A stretch of 64,000 nt of DNA from Chloroflexota bacterium (GCA_016861025.1 BOKO01000027.1:1-64000), one strand, 5' to 3'. Shown: positions 9,595 through 22,840, numbered from the stretch's first letter. Numbers and translations are program-made. The notes: a model not told the origin generated them from the sequence alone.

Positions 9595-10206
9595 ATGTCT
9601 GTTTCGCTTTCCGCCTTTGTCGAGTTCGCACGATCGCGACGATCGATTCGCCGCTATAGGGAGACGCCAGTGTCTGATGACGTGCTCGACAAGCTGCTGA
9701 CGGCGGCTATATGGGCGCCATCGGCGCACAATCGCCAGCCGTGGCGCTTCTGCGTCGTGCGGTCGGCGACAGTCAAACAGCGATTGAGTGAACGCATGGC
9801 TGCGGCCTGGCGCACTGACCTGAGCCAAGACGGCGCTGACCCGGCATATATCGAGCGTCGCATCGCCATCAGCCATGCCCGCCTGACCGGCGCACCGGTG
9901 TTGATCGTGCCGTGCGTGACGATGGAAGAGATGGATGTCTACCCGGACGTTGCACGCAACCACGCCGAACGGACGATGGCTATGCAGAGTGTGGCGCTGG
10001 CGTGTCAAAATTTATTGCTCGCTGCGCACGCCGCCGGGTTGGGCAGTTGCTGGATGTGTGCGCCGCTCTTTACACCGGCGCTGGTGTGCGATGCGCTTGA
10101 CCTGCCTGAAACATGGGAGCCACAAGCGATTCTGACGCTCGGCTATCCAGCCGAAGAGAAGCAAAAGGAACGGGCGCCCCTGTCCCAACGAGTTGTATGG
10201 AGATAG
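9595..10206 (+). CDS. Nitroreductase-fold dehydro-F420 reductase (FbiB C-terminal-domain type)
   Basis: I start at ATG 9595 (203 residues), because the bases before it include a promoter and no ribosome site. The protein begins with the nitroreductase FMN motif RSRRSIRRY and continues with AAIWAPSAHNRQPWRF, DVARNHAERTMAMQSVALACQNLLLAAHAAGLGSCWM split across the middle, and ends ILTLGYPAE. This is the pattern of the C-terminal half of mycobacterial FbiB, which reduces dehydro-F420-0 with FMN during F420 synthesis. Here it is a separate gene, directly upstream of cofD and cofC. A general nitroreductase is the alternative, but the neighbours make the F420 role likely. Confidence 0.82.
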   Translation: MSVSLSAFVEFARSRRSIRRYRETPVSDDVLDKLLTAAIWAPSAHNRQPWRFCVVRSATVKQRLSERMAAAWRTDLSQDGADPAYIERRIAISHARLTGAPVLIVPCVTMEEMDVYPDVARNHAERTMAMQSVALACQNLLLAAHAAGLGSCWMCAPLFTPALVCDALDLPETWEPQAILTLGYPAEEKQKERAPLSQRVVWR

Positions 10207-11276
10207 ACAGCGTGATCGATAATCACTCACGACACAGCAAGCAACCTGTAGGTGCGACGCATCCTCTTGCGCACACCAACGGTCGGACGCCGAACGATCT
10301 GCGCGTGGTGGCGCTGGCGGGTGGCGTCGGCGGCGCCAAATTGGCGACCGGATTGCAGGCGGTGTTGTCGCCAGGCGCGCTTTCTGTAATCGTCAACACC
10401 GGCGACGATTTCGAACATTGGGGGCTGACGATCTGCCCAGACCTGGATACGGTGCTCTACAATCTGGCAGGGGTGAATAACCCGGAGACAGGGTGGGGAC
10501 GCGCCGATGAGACGTTCGCCGTGTTGCGTTCGATGAGTCTGATCGGCGGCGAGGATTGGTTCCGCCTCGGCGACGCCGATCTCGCCGTGCATCTGCGCCG
10601 CAGCGAGTGGTTGCGTCAAGGTGTAAGCCTTACCGAAGTCACCGACCGTCTGCGTCGCGCCTTTGGCGTGCGGTCGAACATCTTGCCGATGAGCGACGCA
10701 CCGGTGCGCACCCTTGTCCACACCGATGAAGGCGACCTGCCGTTTCAGCATTACTTCGTGGGCCGGCGCTGTGAACCGTGTGTGATCGATATATCTTTTG
10801 TCGGTGCGGCGGAGGCTGACCTGCCCGACGCTGCCTACACCGCTTTGCTCACCGCCGACATCATTGTCTTCTGTCCAAGCAATCCTTACCTGAGCCTTGA
10901 CCCAATTCTCAGCGTCGGCGAGATGCGTGATCTGTTGAGCAAGCTGCGTGCGCCCAAAGTGGCTGTGGCGCCGATCGTTGGCGGCAAGGCGCTCAAAGGG
11001 CCGGCAGCGAAGATCATGCGCGAGATGGGCTATCCGGTCACCCCGGTGACGATCGCGGCTCACTTTGGCGATTTGCTCGACGGTTTTGTGCTCGACCACG
11101 AAGACGAAGCCGCCGCCAATCACATGGGCGTGCCGACATTGGTGACCGATACCATCATGCGCGATCTGGAGAGCAAGGCGCGACTGGCGCACGCCGTGCT
11201 CAATTTCGCCTGTTCATTGACGCAGCCTGCGCTTCCGCTGTCACCCCATCTCCACATTAGCGACATTGCGACATGA
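10197..11276 (+). CDS. cofD: 2-phospho-L-lactate transferase (F420 biosynthesis)
   Basis: CofD (FbiA) couples the guanylylated or phosphoenolpyruvyl moiety to the deazaflavin Fo. The start VVALAGGVGGAKLATGL is the family signature, followed by VNTGDDFEHWGLTICPDLDTV and, later, SNPYLSLDPIL and VGGKALKGPA. From ATG 10197 it has 359 residues and overlaps the previous gene by 10 bases; GTG 10212 is an alternative, and the first 30 or so residues before VVALAGG are unusual for the family. It ends in an ATGA overlap with cofC, so the two are translationally coupled. Confidence 0.92.
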   Translation: MEIDSVIDNHSRHSKQPVGATHPLAHTNGRTPNDLRVVALAGGVGGAKLATGLQAVLSPGALSVIVNTGDDFEHWGLTICPDLDTVLYNLAGVNNPETGWGRADETFAVLRSMSLIGGEDWFRLGDADLAVHLRRSEWLRQGVSLTEVTDRLRRAFGVRSNILPMSDAPVRTLVHTDEGDLPFQHYFVGRRCEPCVIDISFVGAAEADLPDAAYTALLTADIIVFCPSNPYLSLDPILSVGEMRDLLSKLRAPKVAVAPIVGGKALKGPAAKIMREMGYPVTPVTIAAHFGDLLDGFVLDHEDEAAANHMGVPTLVTDTIMRDLESKARLAHAVLNFACSLTQPALPLSPHLHISDIAT

Positions 11277-11947
11277 AACAATGGCTGATCGTTCCGGTCA
11301 AGCCGTTTGACAAAGCAAAGAGTCGGTTGGCTGGCGTGCTGCCCGATGCGATGCGCGCCGAACTCAGCGCACAGTTGCTCGAACAAACTCTGCATATCGC
11401 CGTCACCGCAGATCTGTTTGCGCAGATCGTTGTCGTCAGTCGCGACCCGGCTGCACTGACGATAGCGGCGGCATTCGGCGCAATCGGATTGATGGAAAAC
11501 CTGGCTGACTTGAACAGCGCGCTCATACAGGCGTGCGGCTACGCCCATGCATCGGGCGCCGATGGTGCGCTGCTGTTGCCCGCCGACCTGCCGCGCCTGC
11601 ACCAGCAGGATCTGGTCGAACTTGTTGAAGCGTTCCTCAGCCATCCGCGCACAGTTGTGTTTGCGCCGAGTCGCGACGGCGGCACCAATGCGTTGATGTC
11701 GCCCTTGCCTGCGCCTTTTTCCTTTGCGTTCGGAGCGGACAGCTACTGCATCCATCGCGCCCTGGCGACTGCCGCCGGATTTACAGCGACCGTGGTGAAC
11801 AGCACAACGCTTGCCTTCGATCTCGACTCGCCCGCCGACCTGTGCGAGTTCGTCGCCGACCCGACATGCCGGCTGCCGGTGAAATCGGCAATTGCGCAGC
11901 ATCTACAAAATGCCGTAATGACCACACAACAAAATACGCTTGCGTGA
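11273..11947 (+). CDS. cofC: 2-phospholactate (or PEP) guanylyltransferase, F420 biosynthesis
   Basis: The 224-residue protein begins MKQWLIVPVKPFDKAKSRL, the CofC/FbiD nucleotidyltransferase signature, and contains LLLPADLPRL and SRDGGTNAL, the metal and substrate regions of this GT-A-like fold. It makes the activated lactyl or enolpyruvyl precursor used by CofD. Its ATG overlaps the cofD stop by four bases. CofE, CofG and CofH are not in the window, so the pathway is completed elsewhere. Confidence 0.91.
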   Translation: MKQWLIVPVKPFDKAKSRLAGVLPDAMRAELSAQLLEQTLHIAVTADLFAQIVVVSRDPAALTIAAAFGAIGLMENLADLNSALIQACGYAHASGADGALLLPADLPRLHQQDLVELVEAFLSHPRTVVFAPSRDGGTNALMSPLPAPFSFAFGADSYCIHRALATAAGFTATVVNSTTLAFDLDSPADLCEFVADPTCRLPVKSAIAQHLQNAVMTTQQNTLA

Positions 11948-12045
11948 CTTGCAAAACGCGTTGCACCATTGACTTTACGGGATGCCTCAATTTGACTTTG
12001 ACAGAGAGCGCTCCCGGTGGAATCGAGTCAAGGAGGGGACGCGTC

Positions 12046-13236
12046 ATGCGTTTGCACGTTTTGCGGGCTGCCGCCATGGTCGGCGTAATGGCCGCGCTGT
12101 GGCTGCTTACAAGTGGACTACACCCGGAAGTTCACGCCCAAGTGGATGAACCTGGACGACAAATCTTTCTGCCGGTGATCACGCGCGATCATACGCCGGG
12201 TTGGCATTGGGGAGAAGCCTATACGGTGACAGTATCGATGCGCACAAGCGAGCCGCCACTGGCTGCCATCGACCGCGGCGGACGTCCACATCTTTTCTGG
12301 CATGACCGCGCAACCGATGGTCACATTCATCATATCTATCTTGCGGATGATGGCTGGCAAGAACTGCTGCCATCGCAAGGACTTGCTGGCGATTCGTCGC
12401 TCACCAACCAACCGCTTGTCGATCAGGCGGGAAGAATTCACCTGTTTTGGTTCCATCGCATGGAGCCGCCCGGCAACCAGCCCTATCGTTTTCAATACGC
12501 CATATTCGACGGCGCACGCTGGACAGAACCCGAAGAGATCATTCGGTTGCTCTACAACACCAGCAAAGCGTGGGTGCGGTTGGATCAACATGACCAGCCG
12601 CATTTGGGCATCATCACCGGTTTTCTCAACTGGAGGGCGCTGCTGTTGACGCTACAGGAAACCTGGCAGCCGATCGGAGATTTTCGCCTGCCCACCAACG
12701 CCAGCGTGCTCTGGCCCGACGCTGAAAGTGGTGCACATCTCTATGGCAGCGACTCAAACGTACTGAAATACTGGCGTTGGCTCAACGGCGCTACAGCCAT
12801 CGAGCAAACCCTGGGCGAAGGCCGGCTTCTGACGCGCAGCATCGCGTTTGACAGCGCCGACAACATGCATCTGTATTGGAAAGCAAATGTCAATGTCGAC
12901 GGCTCGCCGGTGAGTTTGCTGCATCACCAGTGCGTTGACGAGCAGCGACGGCTATCGGTGGTCAGCCATCATGGTGGTCCCGGTTCGGTGCGTGAAGTGG
13001 TGAGCGCCAGCGAGCAGGGGACGCTGTTTGCACTGGCCTGGCAGGAAAGCGCACGCAAACGCATCATGCTTTGGGACGGCTGCACGCCGGGTGCAACCGC
13101 CACCATTCCTGAAGAAGCACAGCAGATAACCCTCGTGCGCGCCGTGGCTGTCAGCAGCACACCGCGTAAGGTTTGCGTCTTCATGCAGCAGCGCGACGCC
13201 GCCATCTACACTGTGCGCTGCGCCGAGCTTGATTGA
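12046..13236 (+). CDS. Secreted hypothetical protein, propeller-like
   Basis: Starting at ATG 12046 (AAGGAGGGG lies 9 bases upstream) gives 396 residues. Residues 1-33 form a signal peptide ending HAQ-VDE. The mature part opens with QIFLPVITRD, a short motif that resembles one in another exported protein of this window. After that, repeats of about 50 residues carry phrases such as GRPHLFWHDR, GRIHLFWFHR, DQPHLGIITG and NMHLYWKANV, which look like blades of a beta-propeller (BNR or sialidase-like, without the Asp-box consensus). No catalytic residues are recognizable. It may bind carbohydrates or another surface ligand. Function unknown. Confidence 0.75.
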   Translation: MRLHVLRAAAMVGVMAALWLLTSGLHPEVHAQVDEPGRQIFLPVITRDHTPGWHWGEAYTVTVSMRTSEPPLAAIDRGGRPHLFWHDRATDGHIHHIYLADDGWQELLPSQGLAGDSSLTNQPLVDQAGRIHLFWFHRMEPPGNQPYRFQYAIFDGARWTEPEEIIRLLYNTSKAWVRLDQHDQPHLGIITGFLNWRALLLTLQETWQPIGDFRLPTNASVLWPDAESGAHLYGSDSNVLKYWRWLNGATAIEQTLGEGRLLTRSIAFDSADNMHLYWKANVNVDGSPVSLLHHQCVDEQRRLSVVSHHGGPGSVREVVSASEQGTLFALAWQESARKRIMLWDGCTPGATATIPEEAQQITLVRAVAVSSTPRKVCVFMQQRDAAIYTVRCAELD

Positions 13237-13241
13237 CGCCT

Positions 13242-13271
13242 GTTGCGTGCTGAGTGGTGCGTGTTATGCAG
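13242..13271. repeat. Short run of TGTTGCG-type heptads
   Basis: After the propeller gene four heptads follow in line: TGTTGCG, TGCTGAG, TGGTGCG, TGTTATG. The same kind of unit appears in complement at 54110-54152. No matching second arm is obvious here, so it may be a half element. Confidence 0.4.
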
Positions 13272-13346
13272 AACGTTATTCGACGCTCGGCGCACAACAA
13301 GACAAGCAATCGACGTTTCACTGGTAAGTCGGCAAAGCGCGAAAGG

Positions 13347-14102
13347 TTATCTCCCAGTCAACTGGCTGCGTCGATAGTGCTCGTCGAGACGGTTGTCGAT
13401 GCGAGCAGCCTCATGGTCAGGCATGAAGTTCGGGCCGCCAAGCGTATAGGTTCCAAGAATAATGCGCGCCCACTTGTCCGCCATACGCGTAATGTTGAGC
13501 GCCTCTTGCATTGTCTTGCCAAGCGCAGTGATCCCGTGGTTGACCATCAACAACAGTTTGGGCGACATGCCGTGCGCATCCTGATAGCGGCGCAGTTCTG
13601 TGCGCACCGCCTTCGCCAGGTCAAAGCCAGGATCAACGTAGGGCGCCACCGCTGGATAACGCCCACAGACAACGATGCCGTCTGGGAAGAGATGGCGCAT
13701 GAATGGTTCGGCGCCCAATCGCGAACAAAGGATGGCGTTGCAGGAGATCGGGTGCGTGTGCGCCACCCAGCTGGCGCCGCCTTCAGAGAGGCAGAGCGCG
13801 TGCAGGAAAGTCTCCACTGACGGGCGCTTTTGCTGTGGATCGACCATCACTTCGGGCCAGATCGCCTGCACTTCTTCCTGGCTCATCTGCTCACGCTCGA
13901 CCAGCGCCAGGATCGCGTCCATCTTGACTTGTGTGAAGCCCGCCTCTGTGATCGTGGCAAGCTGGCTGCCCGACGCCTTCACCCAGAATGTGCCATCGTC
14001 GGCGCGTGCGCTGGTGTTGCCCTCGCCTAAAATCGCCAGTTGACGCTCCTCGCGCCCCAGTTCGTGCGACAACGTCGTCAATGCCTGCAACAGCTCGTTC
14101 AT
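13347..14102 (-). CDS. Class II aldolase/adducin-family protein, probable rhamnulose-1-phosphate aldolase
   Basis: The 251-residue protein has the zinc ligands of class II aldolases: His115 and His117 in AHTHP and His189 in VNHG, with Glu97 as likely catalytic residue. Its glycine-rich start GEGNTSARADDGTFWVKASG fits L-fuculose/L-rhamnulose phosphate aldolases. It faces away from rhaI across a 299-base gap, so it likely cleaves L-rhamnulose 1-phosphate to DHAP and lactaldehyde. In some species this domain is fused to a dehydrogenase (RhaEW); here it stands alone. No rhamnulokinase is present in the window. Confidence 0.83.
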   Translation of the reverse strand: MNELLQALTTLSHELGREERQLAILGEGNTSARADDGTFWVKASGSQLATITEAGFTQVKMDAILALVEREQMSQEEVQAIWPEVMVDPQQKRPSVETFLHALCLSEGGASWVAHTHPISCNAILCSRLGAEPFMRHLFPDGIVVCGRYPAVAPYVDPGFDLAKAVRTELRRYQDAHGMSPKLLLMVNHGITALGKTMQEALNITRMADKWARIILGTYTLGGPNFMPDHEAARIDNRLDEHYRRSQLTGR

Positions 14103-14401
14103 GCTTCCCTTCCCTTATCCAAGGTTTCCCGATTCAATTGCGTTTATTGTACTTCCAACCCCGGCCATCTCGCAATCAAAAGCATTGCGAAACGAATTCT
14201 CGCAGTTGCAGAGAACGCGCAAAACACATATACTGATGTTTGCTTCAAGCAATCACACCCCGGCCTTTGGCCTGTATATCATGTAAAACCGCTCCATCGC
14301 TCTGAGGCATACGACGCCTGACTTGCGTTCAGGATGCAGCGCCCGTGCTCTAGAATGGACGGAGACTGTCAAACCAATATCACCTGGAGGGAGATTCAGC
14401 T
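14103..14401. promoter_or_regulatory. Divergent control region of the rhamnose locus
   Basis: This gap lies between the divergent aldolase and isomerase genes. It contains a 13-base perfect palindrome at 14240-14252 (TTGCTTCAAGCAA), a candidate operator. A TAGAAT at 14351-14356, about 45 bases before the isomerase ATG, is a possible -10, but no properly spaced -35 was found. No regulator gene lies in the window. Confidence 0.35.
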
Positions 14402-15646
<1,245 letters not shown>

Positions 15647-15660
15647 TTTTTTTGAAGCAT

Positions 15661-15730
15661 GAATTGTGAATCATGAATTGTGAAGTAAGCGTGCTCGTCC
15701 GCAACCTCACAATTGACGATTCACAATTCA
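15661..15730. repeat. AATTGTG-heptad inverted repeat inside the rhamnose operon
   Basis: Arms at 15661-15683 and 15707-15729 pair in 21 of 23 positions, built from AATTGTG, AATCATG, AATTGTG heptads. The stem lies between rhaI and the transporter ATPase gene, 15 bases after the isomerase stop, and could act as an internal mRNA stem or weak terminator. Confidence 0.6.
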
Positions 15731-15757
15731 ACCTTGATCTTCTTCATTCATAAACTC

Positions 15758-17307
<1,550 letters not shown>

Positions 17308-17311
<4 letters not shown>

Positions 17312-18369
17312 ATGCAATCCGCCGTCGCTTTCAGCCTGAACAGGTTCGCGAACTGGTGTTGATCGCGCTGATCATCGGTATCATCATTTTCTTTGGCACG
17401 CAGATCGAGAACTACTTCAGCCCGCGCACCTTCACGCGCATCTCCACCAGCGTGGCAGTCGTCGCCATCGTCGCCGTGGGGCAGACGTTGGTGATTCTGA
17501 CGCGCAACATCGACCTCTCTGTTGGCTCAATTGTCGGCTTCACTGCCTACGTGGTCGGCACCTATCTCGCCGCCAACAACGATCTGCCGCCAGCGCTGGC
17601 GGTGCTGGCCGCAGTCGGCATCGGCGCGGTGATGGGCGCGTTCAACGGCATGGTCGTTGCGTATGGCCGTGTGCCTGCGATCATCGTGACGCTGGGCACG
17701 TTGGCGATCTATCGCACGCTGCTCGTCGAAATTTCCGGCGCCAGGAGCGTGCTGACCAGCGCGTTGCCGCGCTGGCTGGTCAATTTGCCGCCGGTCAATG
17801 TCTTTTCGATCGGCGCCATCGACATCCGCTTGCTCTTTGCGGTTGCCGTGCTTGTCGTGATTGTCTTTCAATTGATTGTCACCTATTCAGCCTGGGGACG
17901 GCGGCTTTACGCGATCGGCTCGAATCCGGATGCAGCGCGTATCGCCGGCTTCCCGGCGCAACGGATTGTGTTTACAGCGTTCGTGCTAAGCGGCGCGTTG
18001 GCAGGGCTGGCGGGCTTCGTTTTCCTGGCGCGCTTTGGCAACATCACTGTCGTCGCCGGGCAGGGAATTGAGCTCCAGTCGGTGGCGGCGGCGGTGGTGG
18101 GCGGCGTCAATATCAACGGTGGGATCGGCTCGCCCTTTGGCGCGTTCCTCGGTGCGTTGCTAGTCGACATCATCGACAACAGCCTCATCCGCTGGCTGGC
18201 AATCAGCGAGTTCTTGCGCAACGCGTTGCTGGGGTTGCTGATTTTGCTGGCGGTCGCCACCGACACGGTGATTATGAATCGCCTGCGCAAGCTGTGGTCG
18301 CGCCACGAGCTACAAGTTGCGACCGGCCAGGCGCCGACGGAGAAAGGGAAAGGACACCGTGCAGTCTAG
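17308..18369 (+). CDS. rhaP: Sugar ABC transporter permease 1
   Basis: The 353-residue integral membrane protein is of the BPD_transp_2 (RbsC-like) type, with about ten hydrophobic segments such as VVAIVAVGQTLVILTRNIDLSVGS (residues about 48-72, split by the conserved NIDLSVGSI motif that contacts the ATPase). Its start overlaps the ATPase stop by four bases. The C-terminus (residues about 330-353) is hydrophilic. The second permease gene follows with an 11-base overlap. Confidence 0.88.
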
Positions 18370-19354
18370 GTTTTCGTTCTTGCGGCGCTGGGAAGGGCTG
18401 CTGCTCATCCTGTTGGTGTTCGTCGTTGTCTACAACGCCCTCAGCACGCCCGGCTATCTGACCACCGCCAACTGGATCAACCTCTTTCAGTTGTCGATCG
18501 AGAAGATCATCGTGGCGCTGATCATGACTTTCATCATCATCAACGCCGAGATCGATCTGTCGGTGGCTTCAGTCATGGGACTGAGCGCGTGCACGATGGG
18601 CTTCCTCTATATGGGAGGGATGCCGATGGAGTGGGCGGCGCTGATGGGGCTGCTGGCGGGCGTGGCCGCCGGGCTGTTCAACAGCTTCTGGATCGGCGTC
18701 GTGGGCTTGCCGTCGCTGGTGGTGACGCTCTCCGGGTTGATCGGCTACCGCGGGCTTGCCTATCTGCTGGTCGAGGATCGCTCGATTGGCAATTTCCCGG
18801 CATGGTTCAATCGGCTTGGGCAACAGCCGTTGATCGGGCCATTCCCACTTGCGATGATCGTCTTCTTTGTGTTGTTGGTCTTCGCGATTATCATTTTGCA
18901 GTATTCCGGTTTTGGACGCTATGTATATGTGATCGGCAACAGCAAGGACGTGGCGCGTTACGCCGGCGTCCGCGTGCAGCGCACCAAGATGATCTTGTTC
19001 GTCGCCTCGTCGACCGTGGCGGCGCTGGCTGGATTGCTCTACGCGGCGCGGTTGGGCGCGGTGCGTGGCGACATTGCCACCGGCTTCGAGTTGGACATCA
19101 TTACGATGGTGTTGCTCGGCGGCGTCAGCATCTTTGGCGGCTCCGGTTCGCTGTGGGGCGTGCTGCTGTCGGTGCTGATCATTCTCAATTTGCGCAACGG
19201 CATGGGTCTGGCGAATCTCTCGGGCCATGTTCAGACCGGCGTGATCGGCGTATTGCTGATTCTGTCCGTGTTGGCGCCCAACCTGGCTTCTAGCGTGCGC
19301 GCAAGTTGGAATCGCCACCGCGCTCGCACGCTGGAAGCTGGCAAAACTGGATGA
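18359..19354 (+). CDS. rhaQ: Sugar ABC transporter permease 2
   Basis: I start at the GTG at 18359, with AAAGGGAAAGG upstream, giving 331 residues; earlier codons lie in the basic tail of the preceding gene. The family motif NAEIDLSVASVMG sits about residues 61-73, and several membrane helices follow. With the other permease it forms a heterodimeric channel, as in RhaPQ. The binding-protein gene comes next. Confidence 0.87.
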   Translation: MQSRFSFLRRWEGLLLILLVFVVVYNALSTPGYLTTANWINLFQLSIEKIIVALIMTFIIINAEIDLSVASVMGLSACTMGFLYMGGMPMEWAALMGLLAGVAAGLFNSFWIGVVGLPSLVVTLSGLIGYRGLAYLLVEDRSIGNFPAWFNRLGQQPLIGPFPLAMIVFFVLLVFAIIILQYSGFGRYVYVIGNSKDVARYAGVRVQRTKMILFVASSTVAALAGLLYAARLGAVRGDIATGFELDIITMVLLGGVSIFGGSGSLWGVLLSVLIILNLRNGMGLANLSGHVQTGVIGVLLILSVLAPNLASSVRASWNRHRARTLEAGKTG

Positions 19355-19423
19355 TGTGACATGCACCTGCGACCTTCGCGTTTTTGGGTTTCCATTTCTA
19401 TTCACTAGCAAGGAGAGAGAACA

Positions 19424-20527
<1,104 letters not shown>

Positions 20528-20548
20528 CTGCTAAGACAAAGATGAAAT

Positions 20549-20638
20549 AGACCGTGGATGACGCAGGTTGGGTTGATCAACGCGGATTATTGGTGTGATC
20601 CGCAAATATCTCCCTGATCGCGTTATCTGCGGTCTATT
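20549..20638. repeat. Dispersed intergenic repeat with ATCCGC/ATCTGCGGTCTATT ends
   Basis: The stretch opens with GACCGTGGATGACGCAG and ends ATCTGCGGTCTATT. A clearly related element lies at 29129-29206 (AACGTGGATGAAGCAG ... AATCTGCGTTCTATT). Both sit between genes; neither contains a gene. Confidence 0.6.
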
Positions 20639-20656
20639 GCCATCTGGAGGTCGAGC

Positions 20657-21709
20657 ATGAGCGAATCAGTCATCGACGTCAGCCGCAAGTTCTTTGAGGA
20701 AATCCTGCTGCCTATCTTGCGTCGCGACTTTCCAACCGAGACGGCGCAAACTGCGTTCGGCGTCTTCGGCTACGGTTCGGAGGTGATGGGCATGGACGAC
20801 GAATACTCCAGCGACCATCACTGGGGCATCCGTGTCAACGCTGTCATGCCGGACGCGCTCTATCAGGCGAGCGGGTGCAAGATTGCGCAGGCGGTGATCC
20901 CATATCTGCCGGAGAGCTATCGCGGCTACGATGTGCGCGCCGGCTTTCTGGGCGGCACAGGGCTGTCGATCACTGGGTTGGAGAGTTACCTCAAGGCGAC
21001 TATCGGGATCGATCACGCGCCGGTTTCCTACGCCGACTGGCTGGGCGCGCCCGAAGAGGACATCATCCACATTGTCAACGGCGAGGTTTGGCTCGACGAG
21101 AGTGGGCGCTTCAGCGCAATTCGCGCAGCGTTTCAGGCATATTATCCCGAACCGGTGCGTCTGCGGCGGATCGCGCACTGGTGCCGCTATTTCTCCGGCA
21201 TGGGCAGCTATGCACTCAAACGCGCCATCCTGCGCGACAATGAATATTACGCCACGATCACTTTTTCGCGTGCGGTGCGTTGGGCGGTGCAACTCTGTTT
21301 TATGCTCGAAAAGCAATACTACCCCTATGACAAGTGGACTTACGCCTTCTTCCAGCGACTGCCAAGACTCTATGCACCGATGGCGCCGCTGGTTGACGAA
21401 GCCGTGCGCCTCAGCACGTCGTGGGAGCGTAAGCTGGAGCTGCTCAACCGCATGGCAGATGTAATCGATCACTTCCTCGTCGAAGATGGCGTGATTCAGC
21501 CGCACCCCACATTCGCCGAGCACCCTTCGTCTGGCTACCGCCTGCTCGAGCATGCCTACGCCGAGATTCTGCACCAGCTGCCCGCCGACCTGCGGGCGAT
21601 TGTACCGGTGTGGGAGCAGGTGCACTGGGAGTCGAATCACAGCCAATATGTGGCCGGGCTGGATATGGCGACGTGGGACGGGCTGCTCAATTTACGACCA
21701 GCAGTGTAG
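20657..21709 (+). CDS. DUF4037 domain protein (nucleotidyltransferase-like)
   Basis: The 350-residue protein starts at an ATG preceded by GGAGG. Residues about 36-58 (FGVFGYGSEVMGMDDEYSSDH) resemble the GSxx...D/D pattern of nucleotidyltransferase-fold proteins, which fits the DUF4037 family, here with acidic residues in EYSSDHHW as possible metal ligands. The remainder is helical with many Tyr and Trp. Its substrate is unknown. It follows the rhamnose transporter after a repeat and may be a separate unit. Confidence 0.7.
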   Translation: MSESVIDVSRKFFEEILLPILRRDFPTETAQTAFGVFGYGSEVMGMDDEYSSDHHWGIRVNAVMPDALYQASGCKIAQAVIPYLPESYRGYDVRAGFLGGTGLSITGLESYLKATIGIDHAPVSYADWLGAPEEDIIHIVNGEVWLDESGRFSAIRAAFQAYYPEPVRLRRIAHWCRYFSGMGSYALKRAILRDNEYYATITFSRAVRWAVQLCFMLEKQYYPYDKWTYAFFQRLPRLYAPMAPLVDEAVRLSTSWERKLELLNRMADVIDHFLVEDGVIQPHPTFAEHPSSGYRLLEHAYAEILHQLPADLRAIVPVWEQVHWESNHSQYVAGLDMATWDGLLNLRPAV

Positions 21710-21734
21710 CTGCCATCTTTCTACAACACACTTG

Positions 21735-22688
21735 CTATCGCGGTGCAGCGACGCCGCCGATGATGCGGCGCATCACTGCGTCGGCGTCCAGCCCCTCGAT
21801 TTCCGCCTCTGGACGCAAGATAATGCGATGGCGGTAGATCGGCAGGAGCATAGCTTTGACATCATCAGGCGTGACATAAGCGCGTCCCTGTAAGGCAGCA
21901 TAGGTTTTAGCGGTGAGCAGCGTGGCGATAGCGGCGCGTGGGCTGCCGCCCAAGAGCAGGTCGGGGCTGCGCCGCGTGGCGTTGGCGATCTGTGTGATGT
22001 AGGCGAAGATGCCCTCCTCGACTGTCACCGCCTGGATCGCGGCGCGGATGGCAGGCAAATCGGTGCGTGTGATGACGGGCGTCAGCCCGCTGCGCTCAAG
22101 GTGATGGGCGTCGAAGCCCGTATGGTAACGACGCAGAATCTCCTGCTCCTGGCTATCTTCTGGATAGCCGACCACAACCTTGAAAAGAAAGCGGTCGAGC
22201 TGCGCCTCTGGCAGTGGATAGGTGCCCTCATATTCGATCGGGTTTTGTGTGGCAAGCACCATGAACGGATCGTCGAGCGGATGGCGGACGCCGTCGATGC
22301 TCACCTGTCGCTCCTCCATTGCCTCAAGCAACGCGGACTGCGTCTTGGCTGGCGCGCGGTTGATCTCGTCGGCAAGCACAATGTTCGTGAAGATTGGCCC
22401 TTTGCGCAGATAGAATTCGCTGCGATTGAGATCGAAAACCTGCGTGCCCACCACGTCGCTGGGCATCAGATCGGCGGTGAACTGGATGCGGCCAAATTGA
22501 GCGTCGATGAGTTGCGCCAACGTTTTGGCGATCAAGGTCTTGGCGACGCCGGGCACGCCCTCGAGCAGAACATGGCCGCCCGCCAAAAACGCAACCACGA
22601 CCTGGGTGAAGACTTCTTCCTGGCCGACGATCACTTTGGCGGCTTCTGCGTGAAGACGGTTGCGAATATCGAGAAGTTCAATTGTCAT
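21735..22688 (-). CDS. MoxR-family AAA+ ATPase
   Basis: The 317-residue protein is a MoxR ATPase: Walker A GVPGVAKT (about 42-49), Walker B VLADEINRAP (about 107-116), the sensor 1 ATQNPIEYEGTYPLPEAQLDRF and the lid in its second half. Such proteins act as chaperone-like partners of VWA-domain or DUF58 proteins. Unusually, no DUF58 or VWA gene lies next to it; its neighbours are a divergent Yip1-like gene and a convergent DUF4037 gene. The ribosome site is weak. Confidence 0.9.
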   Translation of the reverse strand: MTIELLDIRNRLHAEAAKVIVGQEEVFTQVVVAFLAGGHVLLEGVPGVAKTLIAKTLAQLIDAQFGRIQFTADLMPSDVVGTQVFDLNRSEFYLRKGPIFTNIVLADEINRAPAKTQSALLEAMEERQVSIDGVRHPLDDPFMVLATQNPIEYEGTYPLPEAQLDRFLFKVVVGYPEDSQEQEILRRYHTGFDAHHLERSGLTPVITRTDLPAIRAAIQAVTVEEGIFAYITQIANATRRSPDLLLGGSPRAAIATLLTAKTYAALQGRAYVTPDDVKAMLLPIYRHRIILRPEAEIEGLDADAVMRRIIGGVAAPR

Positions 22689-22840
22689 CGGTCATCCAAA
22701 TTTGTTTGATGGACAGGTGGAAACATGCGCAAAATCCAGCGCACATCGCCTACATCATCCTTGCGTTTTGGATTCATGTCAAACTTTGCGAATGAATTCG
22801 GTCGCAACAGCGCTATTACGCATCTATCTCGACCGATCAG

